From the NCBI RefSeq assembly GCF_026153515.1, contig NZ_CP110644.1:4901501-4965500 (forward strand): a DNA stretch of 64,000 nt, read 5' to 3'. Position 1 is the first letter of the stretch. Each line of letters begins with the position of its first letter. The DNA comes from Pseudomonas sp. KU26590 (GTDB lineage: Bacteria > Pseudomonadota > Gammaproteobacteria > Pseudomonadales > Pseudomonadaceae). Under the pieces are notes generated by a model. It saw only the letters and a program-made list of their open reading frames with translations, searched no databases and was not told the DNA's origin. A program made the translations under genes and the position numbers. Positions 34,606 to 44,057 of the stretch are shown in pieces.

Positions 34606-35625
34606 ATGACGTTGTCCCCTCTCAATCGACGCCGTTTCGAACGCTTCAAGGCCAACAAGCGTGGCTGGTGGTCGCTGTGGCTGTTTCTGATCCTGTTCGG
34701 CGCAAGCCTGGGCGCCGAACTTATCGCCAACGACAAACCGCTGGCCGTGCGCTACGACGGCGAGTGGTACTTCCCGGTGTTCAAGCGCTATCCGGAAACC
34801 ACGTTCGGCGGCGAATTCCCGCTGGAAGCCAACTACAAGAGCCCGTACATCAAGGAGCTGTTGGCGGCCAAAGACGGCTGGACGCTGTGGGCGCCGATTC
34901 CGTTCAGCTACCAGAGCATCAACTACGACCTGAAAGTCCCGGCCCCTGCCCCGCCCTCGCGGGACAACCTGCTGGGCACCGACGATCAGGGGCGCGACGT
35001 GCTGGCGCGGGTGATCTATGGCTTCCGCGTGTCGGTGCTGTTCGCCCTGACGCTGACGATCCTGAGCTCGATCATCGGCGTGATTGCCGGCGCCCTGCAG
35101 GGTTTCTACGGCGGCTGGGTGGACCTGATCGGCCAGCGCTTTCTGGAAATCTGGTCCGGGCTGCCGGTGCTGTACCTGCTGATCATCCTCGCCAGCTTCG
35201 TGCAGCCCAACTTCTGGTGGCTGCTGGGCATCATGCTGCTGTTCTCGTGGATGAGCCTGGTGGACGTGGTGCGCGCCGAGTTCCTGCGCGGCCGCAACCT
35301 GGAATACGTGCGCGCCGCCCGGGCGCTGGGGATGGAAAACGGCGCGATCATGTTCCGCCACATCCTGCCCAACGCGATGGTGTCGACCATGACCTTCATG
35401 CCGTTCATCCTCACGGGCGCAATCGGCACGCTGACCGCGCTGGACTTCCTCGGCTTTGGCCTGCCCGCTGGATCGCCTTCACTGGGCGAACTGGTGGCCC
35501 AGGGCAAATCCAACCTGCAGGCGCCGTGGCTGGGCATCAGCGCCTTCGCCGTGCTGGCGATCATGCTGAGCCTGCTGGTGTTCATCGGCGAATCCGCCCG
35601 CGACGCATTCGACCCGAGGAAATGA
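34606..35625 (+). CDS. nppC: ABC transporter permease (YejE/NppC-like)
   Basis: A 339-residue DppC-type permease. The N-terminal cytoplasmic RRRFERFKANKRGWWSLWLF leads into TM1. A periplasmic insertion follows and then DNLLGTDDQGRDVLARVIYG, the hallmark of this half of the permease pair. The EAA motif is EYVRAARALGMENGAIMFRH. About six membrane segments are visible. It forms the translocation channel with NppB and is powered by the double ATPase encoded next. Confidence 0.9.
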   Translation: MTLSPLNRRRFERFKANKRGWWSLWLFLILFGASLGAELIANDKPLAVRYDGEWYFPVFKRYPETTFGGEFPLEANYKSPYIKELLAAKDGWTLWAPIPFSYQSINYDLKVPAPAPPSRDNLLGTDDQGRDVLARVIYGFRVSVLFALTLTILSSIIGVIAGALQGFYGGWVDLIGQRFLEIWSGLPVLYLLIILASFVQPNFWWLLGIMLLFSWMSLVDVVRAEFLRGRNLEYVRAARALGMENGAIMFRHILPNAMVSTMTFMPFILTGAIGTLTALDFLGFGLPAGSPSLGELVAQGKSNLQAPWLGISAFAVLAIMLSLLVFIGESARDAFDPRK

Positions 35626-35626
35626 G

Positions 35627-37237
35627 ATGAATCAGGACAATCTGGTCGAGATCCGCGACCTCTCCGTCGAATTCGTGAGCGGCAACAGCGTGCAGCGGGT
35701 GGTCGAAGGCATCAGCTTCGACATCCGCAAGGGCGAAACCCTGGCGCTGGTCGGCGAAAGCGGATCGGGCAAGTCAGTCACCGCCCACTCGATCCTGCGG
35801 CTGCTGCCCTACCCGCTGGCGCGCCATCCGACCGGGACGATTCGCTACGCTGGCGACGACCTGCTGACCGTCAGCGAAAAGCGTCTGCGCGGCATTCGCG
35901 GCAATCGCATCGCGATGATCTTTCAGGAGCCTATGACCTCGCTGAACCCGCTGCAGTCCATCGAAAAGCAGATCAACGAAGTCCTCGGCCTTCACAAGGG
36001 CCTGATCGGCAAAGCCGCGACGCGGCGCACGCTGGAGCTGCTGGAGCTGGTGGGCATTCCCGAACCGGTCAAGCGCTTGAAAGCCCTGCCCCATGAACTG
36101 TCCGGCGGCCAGCGCCAGCGCGTGATGATTGCAATGGCCCTGGCCAACGAGCCCGAACTGCTGATCGCCGATGAGCCGACCACCGCGCTGGACGTCACGG
36201 TGCAGCTGAAAATCCTCGAACTGCTCAAGGAGTTGCAGGCCCGGCTGGGCATGGGCTTGCTGCTGATCAGCCACGATTTGAACGTCGTCAGGCAAATTGC
36301 CAACCGAGTATGTGTCATGCAGCGCGGTTGCATCGTCGAACAGGCATCGTGCGAAGAGCTGTTCCGCGCGCCGCAACATCCGTACACCCGGGAACTGCTC
36401 AGTGCCGAGCCCAAAGGCGGGCCGGCGAACAACCCGCCGGGCGCGCCGATGCTGGAAGTCGAAGACCTGCGAGTCTGGTTTCCGATCAAGAAAGGCGTGT
36501 TCAAGCGCACGGTCGATTACGTCAAGGCCGTCGACGGCATCCATTTCAGTCTGCCCAAGGGCCAGACGCTGGGGATTGTCGGCGAGAGTGGCTCGGGCAA
36601 ATCGACGCTGGGTCTGGCGATCCTGCGGTTGATTCGCAGCGAAGGCGCGATACGCTTTCACGGGCAAGCGCTGGACGGGATGAATCAGCATCAGGTCAGG
36701 CCGCTGCGGCGGCAGATGCAGGTGGTGTTTCAGGACCCGTTCGGCAGCCTCAGCCCGCGCATGTCGGTGTGCGACATCGTCGGTGAAGGCCTGCGGATCC
36801 ATAAGATGGGTACGCCGGTGGAGCAGGAAGCGGCGGTGATCGAAGCGCTCAAGGAAGTGGGTCTGGACCCGGCGACCCGGCACCGCTACCCCCACGAGTT
36901 TTCCGGGGGACAGCGGCAAAGGATCGCCATTGCCCGGGCATTAGTGTTAAAACCGGCGCTGATTTTGCTGGACGAGCCGACTTCGGCCCTCGACCGCACC
37001 GTTCAGCGTCAAGTGGTGGAGCTGTTACGCTCCCTGCAAACCAAGTACAACCTGACGTATTTGTTCATCAGCCATGATCTGGCGGTGGTCAAGGCGTTAA
37101 GCCACCAACTGATGGTGGTGAAGCAAGGCCAAGTGGTCGAACAGGGTGTGGCAGAAGACATCTTCGCCGCACCGCAACATCCTTATACACAGCAGCTGCT
37201 GGAGGCCGCCTTCTTGGCGCCGGCAGCTGTCGATTAA
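35627..37237 (+). CDS. nppD: ABC transporter ATPase with two nucleotide-binding domains (YejF/NppD-like)
   Basis: A 536-residue protein with two complete ATPase domains. Domain 1 has Walker [11 protein letters not shown] near residue 45, signature LSGGQRQRV and Walker [15 protein letters not shown]. Domain 2, from about residue 280, has [26 protein letters not shown] and [14 protein letters not shown]. Both domains keep the oligopeptide C-terminal segment ([13 protein letters not shown] and [13 protein letters not shown]). It energises import through NppBC. The gene ends nineteen bases before fabI, so fabI may receive read-through transcription. Confidence 0.92.
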   Translation: MNQDNLVEIRDLSVEFVSGNSVQRVVEGISFDIRKGETLALVGESGSGKSVTAHSILRLLPYPLARHPTGTIRYAGDDLLTVSEKRLRGIRGNRIAMIFQEPMTSLNPLQSIEKQINEVLGLHKGLIGKAATRRTLELLELVGIPEPVKRLKALPHELSGGQRQRVMIAMALANEPELLIADEPTTALDVTVQLKILELLKELQARLGMGLLLISHDLNVVRQIANRVCVMQRGCIVEQASCEELFRAPQHPYTRELLSAEPKGGPANNPPGAPMLEVEDLRVWFPIKKGVFKRTVDYVKAVDGIHFSLPKGQTLGIVGESGSGKSTLGLAILRLIRSEGAIRFHGQALDGMNQHQVRPLRRQMQVVFQDPFGSLSPRMSVCDIVGEGLRIHKMGTPVEQEAAVIEALKEVGLDPATRHRYPHEFSGGQRQRIAIARALVLKPALILLDEPTSALDRTVQRQVVELLRSLQTKYNLTYLFISHDLAVVKALSHQLMVVKQGQVVEQGVAEDIFAAPQHPYTQQLLEAAFLAPAAVD

Positions 37238-37256
37238 CCTGAAGAGGAACAAAACA

Positions 37257-38051
37257 ATGGGTTTTCTCGCCGGTAAGCGCGTCCTGATCGTCGGTGTCGC
37301 CAGCAAATTGTCCATCGCATCCGGTATCGCTGCCGCCATGCACCGCGAGGGCGCTGAACTTGCCTTCACGTATCAGAACGAAAAACTCAAAAAGCGCGTC
37401 GAGGAATTCGCCGCGAGTTGGGGTTCCAACGCTGACCTGTGCTTCCCTTGCGACGTCGCCAGCGACGAAGAAATTGCCAAGGTCTTCGAAGAATTGAGCA
37501 AGCAGTGGGACGGCCTGGACTGCATCGTGCACTCCGTCGGCTTCGCGCCGGGCGACCAACTGGACGGTGACTTCACGCAAGCCACCACCCGCGAAGGTTT
37601 CCGTATCGCTCACGACATCAGCGCCTACAGCTTCGTGGCTCTGGCCAAGGCCGGCCGCGACCTGATGAAGGGCCGCAACGGCAGCCTGCTGACCCTGTCG
37701 TACCTGGGCGCCGAGCGCACCATGCCGAACTACAACGTGATGGGCATGGCCAAGGCCAGCCTTGAAGCCGGTGTTCGTTACCTGGCCCGCAGCCTCGGCC
37801 CGGAAGGCACCCGCGTCAACGCGGTATCGGCTGGCCCGATCCGTACCCTCGCGGCTTCGGGTATTTCGAACTTCCGCAAGATGCTGGCAGCGAACGAAGC
37901 CCAGACTCCATTGCGTCGCAACGTGACCATTGAAGAAGTGGGTAACGCGGGCGCTTTCTTGTGTTCTGACCTGGCGTCCGGTGTCAGTGGCGAGATCATG
38001 TACGTCGACGGTGGTTTCAATACCACGGCGATGGGTGATCTGGAAGGTTGA
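37257..38051 (+). CDS. fabI: enoyl-[acyl-carrier-protein] reductase (NADH)
   Basis: A 264-residue FabI starting at [19 protein letters not shown] (37257) after GAAGAGGAAC; upstream in-frame residues belong to a different frame of nppD. The cofactor loop is [16 protein letters not shown] and [12 protein letters not shown] follows. The active site [19 protein letters not shown] has the Tyr-x6-Lys spacing of FabI, and [18 protein letters not shown] is next. It catalyses the last step of fatty-acid elongation and is the triclosan target. It follows the peptide importer and precedes ppiD, a conserved Pseudomonas order. Confidence 0.96.
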   Translation: MGFLAGKRVLIVGVASKLSIASGIAAAMHREGAELAFTYQNEKLKKRVEEFAASWGSNADLCFPCDVASDEEIAKVFEELSKQWDGLDCIVHSVGFAPGDQLDGDFTQATTREGFRIAHDISAYSFVALAKAGRDLMKGRNGSLLTLSYLGAERTMPNYNVMGMAKASLEAGVRYLARSLGPEGTRVNAVSAGPIRTLAASGISNFRKMLAANEAQTPLRRNVTIEEVGNAGAFLCSDLASGVSGEIMYVDGGFNTTAMGDLEG

Positions 38052-38271
38052 TGGTTGCTTGCCTGGTTTCGGAGTGGCGACGTTCCGAAGACTGACGCAA
38101 GACCTGTAAGCGCCGGCTCGCTGGCGAAAGCGGTGGATCAGACGGCCCTGTGGCTGGATGATCTGCCGTTTTTTTTCGCCTTGGGTTCAGCCGATACTCG
38201 GGCGGCGTTCATTGGGTTCTGCCTAACGGCAGAACTGTTTCGCCTTCGGCGGCGTCCGGGCTACCGCGTAG

Positions 38272-38315
38272 AAGATCAAGATCAAGATCAAGATCAAGAT
38301 CAAGATCAAGATCAA
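38272..38315. repeat. hexanucleotide tandem repeat (AAGATC)x7
   Basis: Seven perfect AAGATC units run from 38272 to 38313, followed by AA. They sit at the outer edge of a 30-base inverted repeat. The unit number is likely variable by slippage. No gene spans the repeat. Confidence 0.95.
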
Positions 38316-38318
38316 CAG

Positions 38319-38570
38319 CAACAGCTTCCCGGCTAAAGCCGGTCCCACGGGGTGCGCGTTGTTTAGGTGATCTTTGATCGTTCCCTCGCTCTGCGTGGGA
38401 ATGCATCCCGTGACGCTCCGCGTCACCTCCCCGGCCTGAATATGCGTCGTCCGAGGGACGCAGAGCGTCGGGGGCGGCGTTACCACGCGGAGCGTGGGAA
38501 CGATCAAAGCCGGTCCCACGGAAGCACCGCGGGCACCTAGTGGGACCGGCTTTAGCCGGGAAGCTGTTGA
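38319..38570. repeat. 30-base perfect inverted repeat around a second repeat pair
   Basis: CAACAGCTTCCCGGCTAAAG starts the left arm at 38319-38348, and its exact reverse complement lies at 38540-38569. Inside it, TTTGATCGTTCCC at about 38373 and GGGAACGATCAAA at about 38497 form a second nested inverted pair of another repeat family. A partial third copy, AAGCCGGTCCCAC, is near 38507. The structure is a composite repeat island in the fabI-ppiD gap. Confidence 0.85.
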
Positions 38571-38576
38571 TCTTGA

Positions 38577-38880
38577 TTGCTTTTGATCTTCCTACGCAGG
38601 AAGTCCAGTCACCGCCAATCGCGACTTGGGTGCAGGCTGAACGCAGGTCTCGCGCAGTGGGCCGAGCCGCATGGATGCGGCGAGAGCTGCCCCCCGCCAT
38701 GGATGGCGGATGGCAGCGGGCCCACGGAGCGAGACCGGAGTGAGGGAACTCTGACGAAGGAAGGGCCCAACCAGGAGCACAAGCCCTTGGTTACTTGGGG
38801 CTTTTTCAAGTAACTCGCCGAAGGCGAAACCCGAGGCCGTTAGGCCGACGCCTTTGATCCTGCCCTTTCACACAAGACAC
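38577..38880. other. non-coding stretch between the repeat island and ppiD
   Basis: About 300 bases with short open frames but no ribosome site or protein-like composition. It contains small palindromes (GCCGAGCCGC and CCATGGATGG) and resembles the long intergenic repeats common in fluorescent pseudomonads. I cannot confirm copy number from one window. Confidence 0.4.
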
Positions 38881-38883
38881 AAA

Positions 38884-38913
38884 AAAGCCCCGACTCTCAC
38901 GAGCCGGGGCTTT
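38884..38913 (-). terminator. intrinsic terminator of ppiD
   Basis: AAAGCCCCGACTC (38884-38896) pairs with GAGCCGGGGCTTT (38901-38913) with one mismatch. On the minus strand it is followed by a run of T residues, just after the ppiD stop codon. Confidence 0.85.
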
Positions 38914-38936
38914 CTGTTAACAGCGTTCTGCGTCGA

Positions 38937-40811
38937 TCAATATTTCTCGATCTTCGCCGCTGCTTCCAACTGCTTACGGTAGGCCGCGAAATCCTGCTGC
39001 CCCTCACGGGATGACAAGAAACGACGGTACTGGCTCTTCTCCTCATCCGACGCCGGAGCCGCCTGATTCACGCCGTTCAGACGCACAATCACAAAGCTGC
39101 CATCCGCTGCCGTCTGGCTGCCATAAACCGGCTTGTCCTTGCCTTCCGGCTTCGGCATACGGAACACTGCCTGCAGCACCTGAGGATCAATACCCTCCTG
39201 GCTGCGTGAGGCCGCTTCCACGACCTTCCAGCTCTGGCCTTCCTGCTTGGTCGCCGCGTACGGCACCTTGCCGTCACGCAGGCCTGCCAGCAGCGCCTCG
39301 CCCTTGGCCTTCACCGCATCGCTGGCATGTTCTTTCGCCAATTGCGCACGAATCGGCGCCGACACAGATTCCAGTGGCAACTGCTCAGGCTGACGGTGCT
39401 CTTTGACATGCACCACAACCACAGTCTCCGGATCCAGCTCCAGCGCAGAACTGTTGGAACCCTCTTCCATCACTTCCGGGCTGAAAGCCGCCTGAATCAC
39501 CGCCCGGTTGGCTGCAATGCCTTCGCCACCCTCACGACCGAACGGCGCGGTCGTCTGCACTTTCAGACCCAGGTCCTGAGCCGGCTGCGACAGATCCGAC
39601 GCTTCAAACGCCGCGTCTTCCAGCTTCTTGCTCGCATCGACGAACTTCTGCTCGACCTGCTGAGACTTCAGCTCGTGGGTCAGCTTCTCTTTCAGACTGG
39701 CGAGGGTCGGTACCGACGGTGCTTCGACGCCCAGCAGCTTGATCAAGTGCCAGCCGAACTGACTGCGAACAGGCGCGGACACCTGATCCTTGTTCAGCGC
39801 GTACAGCGCGTCTTCAAAGGCCGGGTCATAGACGCCCTTGCCGGCGTAGCCCAGGTCACCGCCCTTGGTCGACGAGCCGGGATCCTGAGAGAACTCCTTG
39901 GCCAGCGCAGCGAAATCTTCGCCCTTGGCCACACGCTGCTGGATTTCTTCAATCTTGGCTTTCGCCTGAGCATCCGTGGTCTTGTCGTTGACTTCGATCA
40001 GGATGTGCGCCGCACGGCGCTGCTCGGCCAGGTTGGCGATCTCTTGCTGATAAGCCGCCTGCAGGTCTTCATCCTTCACCGACACCTTGTCGAAGAACGA
40101 AGACTTCTTCAGCTCGATGAAGTCGAGTACCACTTGCTCCGGACTCAGAAACTCTTTCGCGTGCTGATCGTAGTGCGCCTTGATCTCGTCGTCGGTGACT
40201 TTCACGCTCGACGGATCAGCCGGCAGGGTCAGCGTCGCGAAATCGCGGGTCTGTTTTTCCAGGCGGGCAAACGCGTCGACCTGGGCGTCAGTGACGAACG
40301 CACTGCCGCCGATACCGGCACGAATCTGGCCGATCAACATTTCCTGGCCCAGGATCTGGCGGAATTGCAGACGGGAGTAGCCGAGCTGGCGAATGACCTG
40401 ATCGAAGCGATCGGCGTTGAATTTACCGTCGACCTGAAATTCCGGCGTCATCAACATCTGCTGATCCAGCGCGGCTTCCGAGAAACCGAATTTCGAATCG
40501 GCGGCGCCTTGCAAAAGCAGCTTGCGGTCGATCAAGCCCTTGAGGGCCGAATCACGCAGCATCTTTTCGTTGAGCATCGCAGGATCGAAATCCTTGCCCA
40601 GCTGTTGCATCAGCTGGCGGCGTTGCATTTCAACTGCCTGACCCAGTTCAGCCTGGGTGACTTCCTCGCCATTGACCTTCGCAGCATCCTGCGAGTGGCT
40701 GGTAGCGCGGAAAATGGCATCGAACCCGGTCAGGGCCATCAGAGCGATGATGACCCCGATGATGGTTTTGGCAATCCAGCCCTGTGAATTGTCCCTGATA
40801 TTCTGCAGCAT
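38937..40811 (-). CDS. ppiD: periplasmic folding chaperone / peptidyl-prolyl isomerase D
   Basis: A 624-residue membrane-anchored protein starting at MLQNIRDNSQGWIAKTIIG (40811), with GGGGG just upstream; an extension to 40901 is not protein-like. The single anchor is IIGVIIALMALTGFDAIF (about residues 17-34). A SurA-like N-terminal chaperone region follows, and a parvulin domain near residues 265-360 has AAHILIEVNDKTTDAQ, FSQDPGSSTKGGDLGY and VRSQFGWHLIKLL. It helps newly exported proteins leave the Sec translocon. It lies downstream of hupB and lon, as in enterobacteria and other Pseudomonas. Confidence 0.93.
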   Translation of the reverse strand: MLQNIRDNSQGWIAKTIIGVIIALMALTGFDAIFRATSHSQDAAKVNGEEVTQAELGQAVEMQRRQLMQQLGKDFDPAMLNEKMLRDSALKGLIDRKLLLQGAADSKFGFSEAALDQQMLMTPEFQVDGKFNADRFDQVIRQLGYSRLQFRQILGQEMLIGQIRAGIGGSAFVTDAQVDAFARLEKQTRDFATLTLPADPSSVKVTDDEIKAHYDQHAKEFLSPEQVVLDFIELKKSSFFDKVSVKDEDLQAAYQQEIANLAEQRRAAHILIEVNDKTTDAQAKAKIEEIQQRVAKGEDFAALAKEFSQDPGSSTKGGDLGYAGKGVYDPAFEDALYALNKDQVSAPVRSQFGWHLIKLLGVEAPSVPTLASLKEKLTHELKSQQVEQKFVDASKKLEDAAFEASDLSQPAQDLGLKVQTTAPFGREGGEGIAANRAVIQAAFSPEVMEEGSNSSALELDPETVVVVHVKEHRQPEQLPLESVSAPIRAQLAKEHASDAVKAKGEALLAGLRDGKVPYAATKQEGQSWKVVEAASRSQEGIDPQVLQAVFRMPKPEGKDKPVYGSQTAADGSFVIVRLNGVNQAAPASDEEKSQYRRFLSSREGQQDFAAYRKQLEAAAKIEKY

Positions 40812-40892
40812 GTATCCCCCAGAGGGTTGTACTCGACTCACCAGGCTGCTGCACACGGTAACGCGGAGCGTGGGTTGAATCCGGATAGAAGA

Positions 40893-40916
40893 AAGGCGCA
40901 TCCGAGGATGCGCCTT
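40893..40916 (-). terminator. terminator after hupB
   Basis: AAGGCGCATCC (40893-40903) pairs perfectly with GGATGCGCCTT (40906-40916). The minus-strand continuation is TTCTTCTATCC. It lies between the hupB stop and the ppiD start. Confidence 0.65.
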
Positions 40917-41050
40917 CTCGTAACTAGCAAAGCGGACGGGGTTCGATGTGCGTTCCCCGAGTGACAGTCCAGCGCTTGACCAACCGCACGTGCCGCTTCA
41001 CGCCCCGAACAGAGATGACCCTGTCCTGGGCGGGCAAAGTAAAAAGAAAC

Positions 41051-41323
41051 TTAGTTGACGGCTTCTTTCAGAGCTTTACCGGCTTTGAAGCCTGGTTTCT
41101 TGGCCGCTGGAATTTCCAGGGTTTTACCGGTCTGAGGGTTACGGCCGGTACGGGCAGGACGATCAGTGACGGAGAAAGTGCCGAAGCCTACCAGTACAAC
41201 AGAGTCGCCAGCCTTGAGAGCGCCAGTGACGGATTCGATTACAGCGTCCAGCGCACGGCCGGCAGCAGCTTTCGGGATGTCAGCGGATGCGGCGATGGCA
41301 TCAATCAGTTCCGACTTGTTCAC
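41051..41323 (-). CDS. hupB: DNA-binding protein HU-beta
   Basis: A 90-residue HU protein. It begins [16 protein letters not shown], with the dimer core [19 protein letters not shown]. The DNA-contacting arm contains [20 protein letters not shown] with the Arg-Asn-Pro tip, and the protein ends GKALKEAVN. It bends and packages DNA as a nucleoid protein. A clear sigma-70 promoter lies about 90 bases upstream, and a hairpin terminator follows the gene. Confidence 0.97.
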   Translation of the reverse strand: MNKSELIDAIAASADIPKAAAGRALDAVIESVTGALKAGDSVVLVGFGTFSVTDRPARTGRNPQTGKTLEIPAAKKPGFKAGKALKEAVN

Positions 41324-41414
41324 TCTAAGTCCCCTTATATATTTGAGTATTTCTAAGTTTTTTTGGGTGTAACCAAACGAACACTGTGCGGCCTGAACAG
41401 GCTTGAAGAGCCGC

Positions 41415-41444
41415 TTTATAGCAAGGGCTCCAAAAACCTGTCAA
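41415..41444 (-). promoter_or_regulatory. sigma-70 promoter of hupB
   Basis: On the minus strand TTGACA (41439-41444) and TATAAA (41415-41420) are separated by 18 bases. The first is a perfect -35 and the second a near-perfect -10. Transcription would start near 41408, about 85 bases before the hupB ATG. Confidence 0.8.
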
Positions 41445-41459
41445 GGAAGGCCTCCCAGA

Positions 41460-43856
41460 CTAATGCGTGCTGATCCTGCCCTTGGCGTCAGACTCGCGCT
41501 TTTCATCCTTGGCAACCATCTCGGGAGCCACATCCGGCAAGGGTTGCGGCGCGTATTGCAGCGCAATTTGGAGGACCTCGTCAATCCATTTAACCGGTTT
41601 GATCTGCAGGTCAGCCTTGATGTTGTCCGGGATCTCCTTCAGATCGCGAACATTCTCTTCCGGGATGATCACTGTCTTGATGCCACCACGGTGAGCGGCC
41701 AGCAATTTTTCCTTAAGACCACCGATGGCCAGCACCTGTCCACGCAGGGTGATTTCACCCGTCATGGCGACGTCGGCGCGGACCGGAATCCCCGTCAGGG
41801 CAGACACGAGCGCCGTGCACATGCCCACGCCTGCGCTCGGGCCGTCTTTCGGCGTCGCGCCTTCCGGCATATGGATGTGCGTGTCGCGCTTCTCGTGGAA
41901 GTCCAGGGGAATGCCCAGGCTCTTGGCGCGGCTGCGCACCACGGTCAGCGCGGCAGTGATCGACTCGACCATGACATCGCCCAGCGAACCGGTCTTGATC
42001 AATTGACCTTTGCCCGGAACAACTGCTGCCTCGATGGTCAGCAGCTCGCCGCCGACCTGCGTCCAGGCCAGACCGGTCACCTGACCGACCTGATCCTGCT
42101 GCTCGGCCAGGCCATAACGGAATTTGCGCACGCCGAGGAAGTTCTCGAGCATATCCGCCGTCACAACCACGGAAAAACGCTTCTCGTGGGCGTGTTCCTT
42201 GACCGCCTTGCGGCAGACCTTGGCAATCTGACGCTCAAGGCTACGCACGCCCGCTTCACGGGTGTAGTAACGGATGATGTCGCGAATCGCCTCGACCTCG
42301 AACTCGATCTCGCCTTTCTTCAAGCCATTGGCAGCGATCTGCTTGGGCGAGAGGTACTTGGTCGCGATGTTGATCTTCTCGTCTTCGGTGTAGCCGGGCA
42401 GACGGATGACTTCCATACGGTCGAGCAGCGCCGGCGGAATGTTCATCGAGTTGGCAGTGCACAGGAACATCACGTCGGAGAGGTCGTAGTCGACTTCCAG
42501 GTAATGGTCGTTGAAGTTGTGGTTCTGCTCGGGGTCGAGCACTTCCAGCAACGCCGACGCCGGGTCACCGCGCATGTCGCTGCCCATCTTGTCGATTTCA
42601 TCGAGCAGGAACAGCGGGTTGCGAACACCGACCTTGGTCATCTTCTGGATCAAACGACCTGGCATCGAACCGATGTAGGTGCGACGGTGGCCGCGAATTT
42701 CAGCTTCATCGCGCACGCCGCCCAGGGCCATACGGACGAACTTGCGATTGGTGGCGTGAGCAATCGACTCGGCCAGCGAGGTTTTACCCACGCCAGGAGG
42801 ACCGACCAGGCACAGCACCGGACCGCGAATTTTCTTCACGCGTTTTTGCACGGCGAGATATTCGAGGATCCGCTCTTTGACTTCGTCCAGACCGTAGTGG
42901 TCGGCGTCGAGGATGTCCTCGGCGCGGGCCAGATCCAGACGCACTTTGCTCTGGGCCTTCCACGGCACCTGAACCAGCCAGTCGATGTAGGAGCGAACAA
43001 CAGTGGCCTCGGCAGACATCGGCGACATCTGCTTGAGCTTGTTCAGCTCGGCGGTCGCTTTGGTCATTGCGTCTTTGGGCAGGCCGGCGGCATCGATGCG
43101 CTTTTTCAGCTCTTCGATTTCGTTGTGACCTTCTTCGCTGTCGCCGAGCTCCTTCTGAATGGCCTTCATCTGCTCATTCAGGTAGTACTCGCGCTGACTG
43201 CGCTCCATCTGCTTTTTCACGCGACCGCGGATGCGCTTCTCGACCTGCAGCAGGTCAATTTCGGCATCCAGCAACGCCAGCACGTGTTCGACACGGGCAG
43301 ACAGGTCAATGATCTCGAGGATTTCCTGCTTCTGCTCGATCTTCAGCGCCATGTGGGCGGCCATGGTGTCGACCAGACGACCCGGCTCATCGATGCTGTT
43401 GAGGGAGGAAAGCACTTCAGCCGGGACTTTTTTGCCCAGCTGTACGTATTGTTCGAACTGAGCCAGCAGGCTGCGCACGAAAACTTCGGATTCACGATCG
43501 GGCGCGTCGACTTCATCGATCAGCGCCACTTCGGCGCGGCAATGGCCGTCGACCTCAATGAAGCGCTCGACCGAGCCACGCTGCTCGCCTTCGACCAGAA
43601 CTTTCACAGTGCCGTCCGGCAGCTTCAGCAGCTGCAGCACGGTGGCGACGGTACCAACGTTGTACAGCGCGTCTTCACCAGGATCGTCGTCGGCCGGGTT
43701 TCGTTGCGCCAGCAGCAAAATCTGCTTGTCGCCGGTCATCGCCGCTTCAAGGGCCTCGATCGACTTCTCGCGCCCCACGAACAGCGGGATAACCATATGC
43801 GGATAAACCACAACATCGCGCAGTGGCAAGAGAGGCAGTTCAATAGTCGTCTTCAT
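41460..43856 (-). CDS. lon: ATP-dependent protease Lon
   Basis: A 798-residue Lon. The N-terminal substrate domain starts LPLLPLRDVVVYPHMVIPL. The AAA domain has Walker A GPPGVGKTSLAESIA near residue 355 and LFLLDEIDKMG. The protease domain has TPKDGPSAGVGM with the catalytic Ser (near residue 677) and GGLKEKLLAAHRGGIKTV with the catalytic Lys. It degrades misfolded and regulatory proteins. A heat-shock promoter is visible upstream, and hupB follows, a widely conserved order. Confidence 0.97.
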   Translation of the reverse strand: MKTTIELPLLPLRDVVVYPHMVIPLFVGREKSIEALEAAMTGDKQILLLAQRNPADDDPGEDALYNVGTVATVLQLLKLPDGTVKVLVEGEQRGSVERFIEVDGHCRAEVALIDEVDAPDRESEVFVRSLLAQFEQYVQLGKKVPAEVLSSLNSIDEPGRLVDTMAAHMALKIEQKQEILEIIDLSARVEHVLALLDAEIDLLQVEKRIRGRVKKQMERSQREYYLNEQMKAIQKELGDSEEGHNEIEELKKRIDAAGLPKDAMTKATAELNKLKQMSPMSAEATVVRSYIDWLVQVPWKAQSKVRLDLARAEDILDADHYGLDEVKERILEYLAVQKRVKKIRGPVLCLVGPPGVGKTSLAESIAHATNRKFVRMALGGVRDEAEIRGHRRTYIGSMPGRLIQKMTKVGVRNPLFLLDEIDKMGSDMRGDPASALLEVLDPEQNHNFNDHYLEVDYDLSDVMFLCTANSMNIPPALLDRMEVIRLPGYTEDEKINIATKYLSPKQIAANGLKKGEIEFEVEAIRDIIRYYTREAGVRSLERQIAKVCRKAVKEHAHEKRFSVVVTADMLENFLGVRKFRYGLAEQQDQVGQVTGLAWTQVGGELLTIEAAVVPGKGQLIKTGSLGDVMVESITAALTVVRSRAKSLGIPLDFHEKRDTHIHMPEGATPKDGPSAGVGMCTALVSALTGIPVRADVAMTGEITLRGQVLAIGGLKEKLLAAHRGGIKTVIIPEENVRDLKEIPDNIKADLQIKPVKWIDEVLQIALQYAPQPLPDVAPEMVAKDEKRESDAKGRISTH

Positions 43857-43914
43857 GATTTCGCCTCTACGGCGGCCTTCAGGCCAAGGACAGATATAAA
43901 TAAGCTGAAAATCA

Positions 43915-43943
43915 AGATGGGGGTTGAACCTTAAAAAAACAAG
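43915..43943 (-). promoter_or_regulatory. sigma-32 (RpoH) promoter of lon
   Basis: The minus strand carries CTTGTTT (43937-43943), a 14-base spacer and CCCCATCT (43915-43922). The -10 matches the heat-shock consensus CCCCATNT fully, and the -35 keeps CTTG. It lies about 60 bases before the lon ATG. Confidence 0.75.
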
Positions 43944-44003
43944 CGTCGCTTTGAGTTAAACCGAAAGCACGCTGAAACGCGGACCGGCTTTGAAAGAAAC
44001 GCG

Positions 44004-44025
44004 AAAAGGGCCCGAGGGCCCTTTT
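44004..44025 (-). terminator. intrinsic terminator of clpX
   Basis: AAAAGGGCCC (44004-44013) pairs with GGGCCCTTTT (44016-44025). It lies just after the clpX stop, and the minus strand ends the stem in TTTT. Confidence 0.8.
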
Positions 44026-44057
44026 CGTTTCCAGTCGCCCGGTGCGTTGCCAGCAGG

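Noticed and set aside
38209..38700. Reading frames with Leu-Asp or Asp-Gln repeats across the hexanucleotide array
   Set aside because: The repeats only translate the AAGATC satellite; frames have no ribosome site and run through REP-type DNA.
40920..41040. Possible tRNA-like sequence between hupB and ppiD (GGGGTTCGAT)
   Set aside because: No cloverleaf, no anticodon stem and no CCA end could be drawn.
41403..43934. 843-residue frame antisense to lon
   Set aside because: Lon on the minus strand has all catalytic motifs; the plus frame has none.
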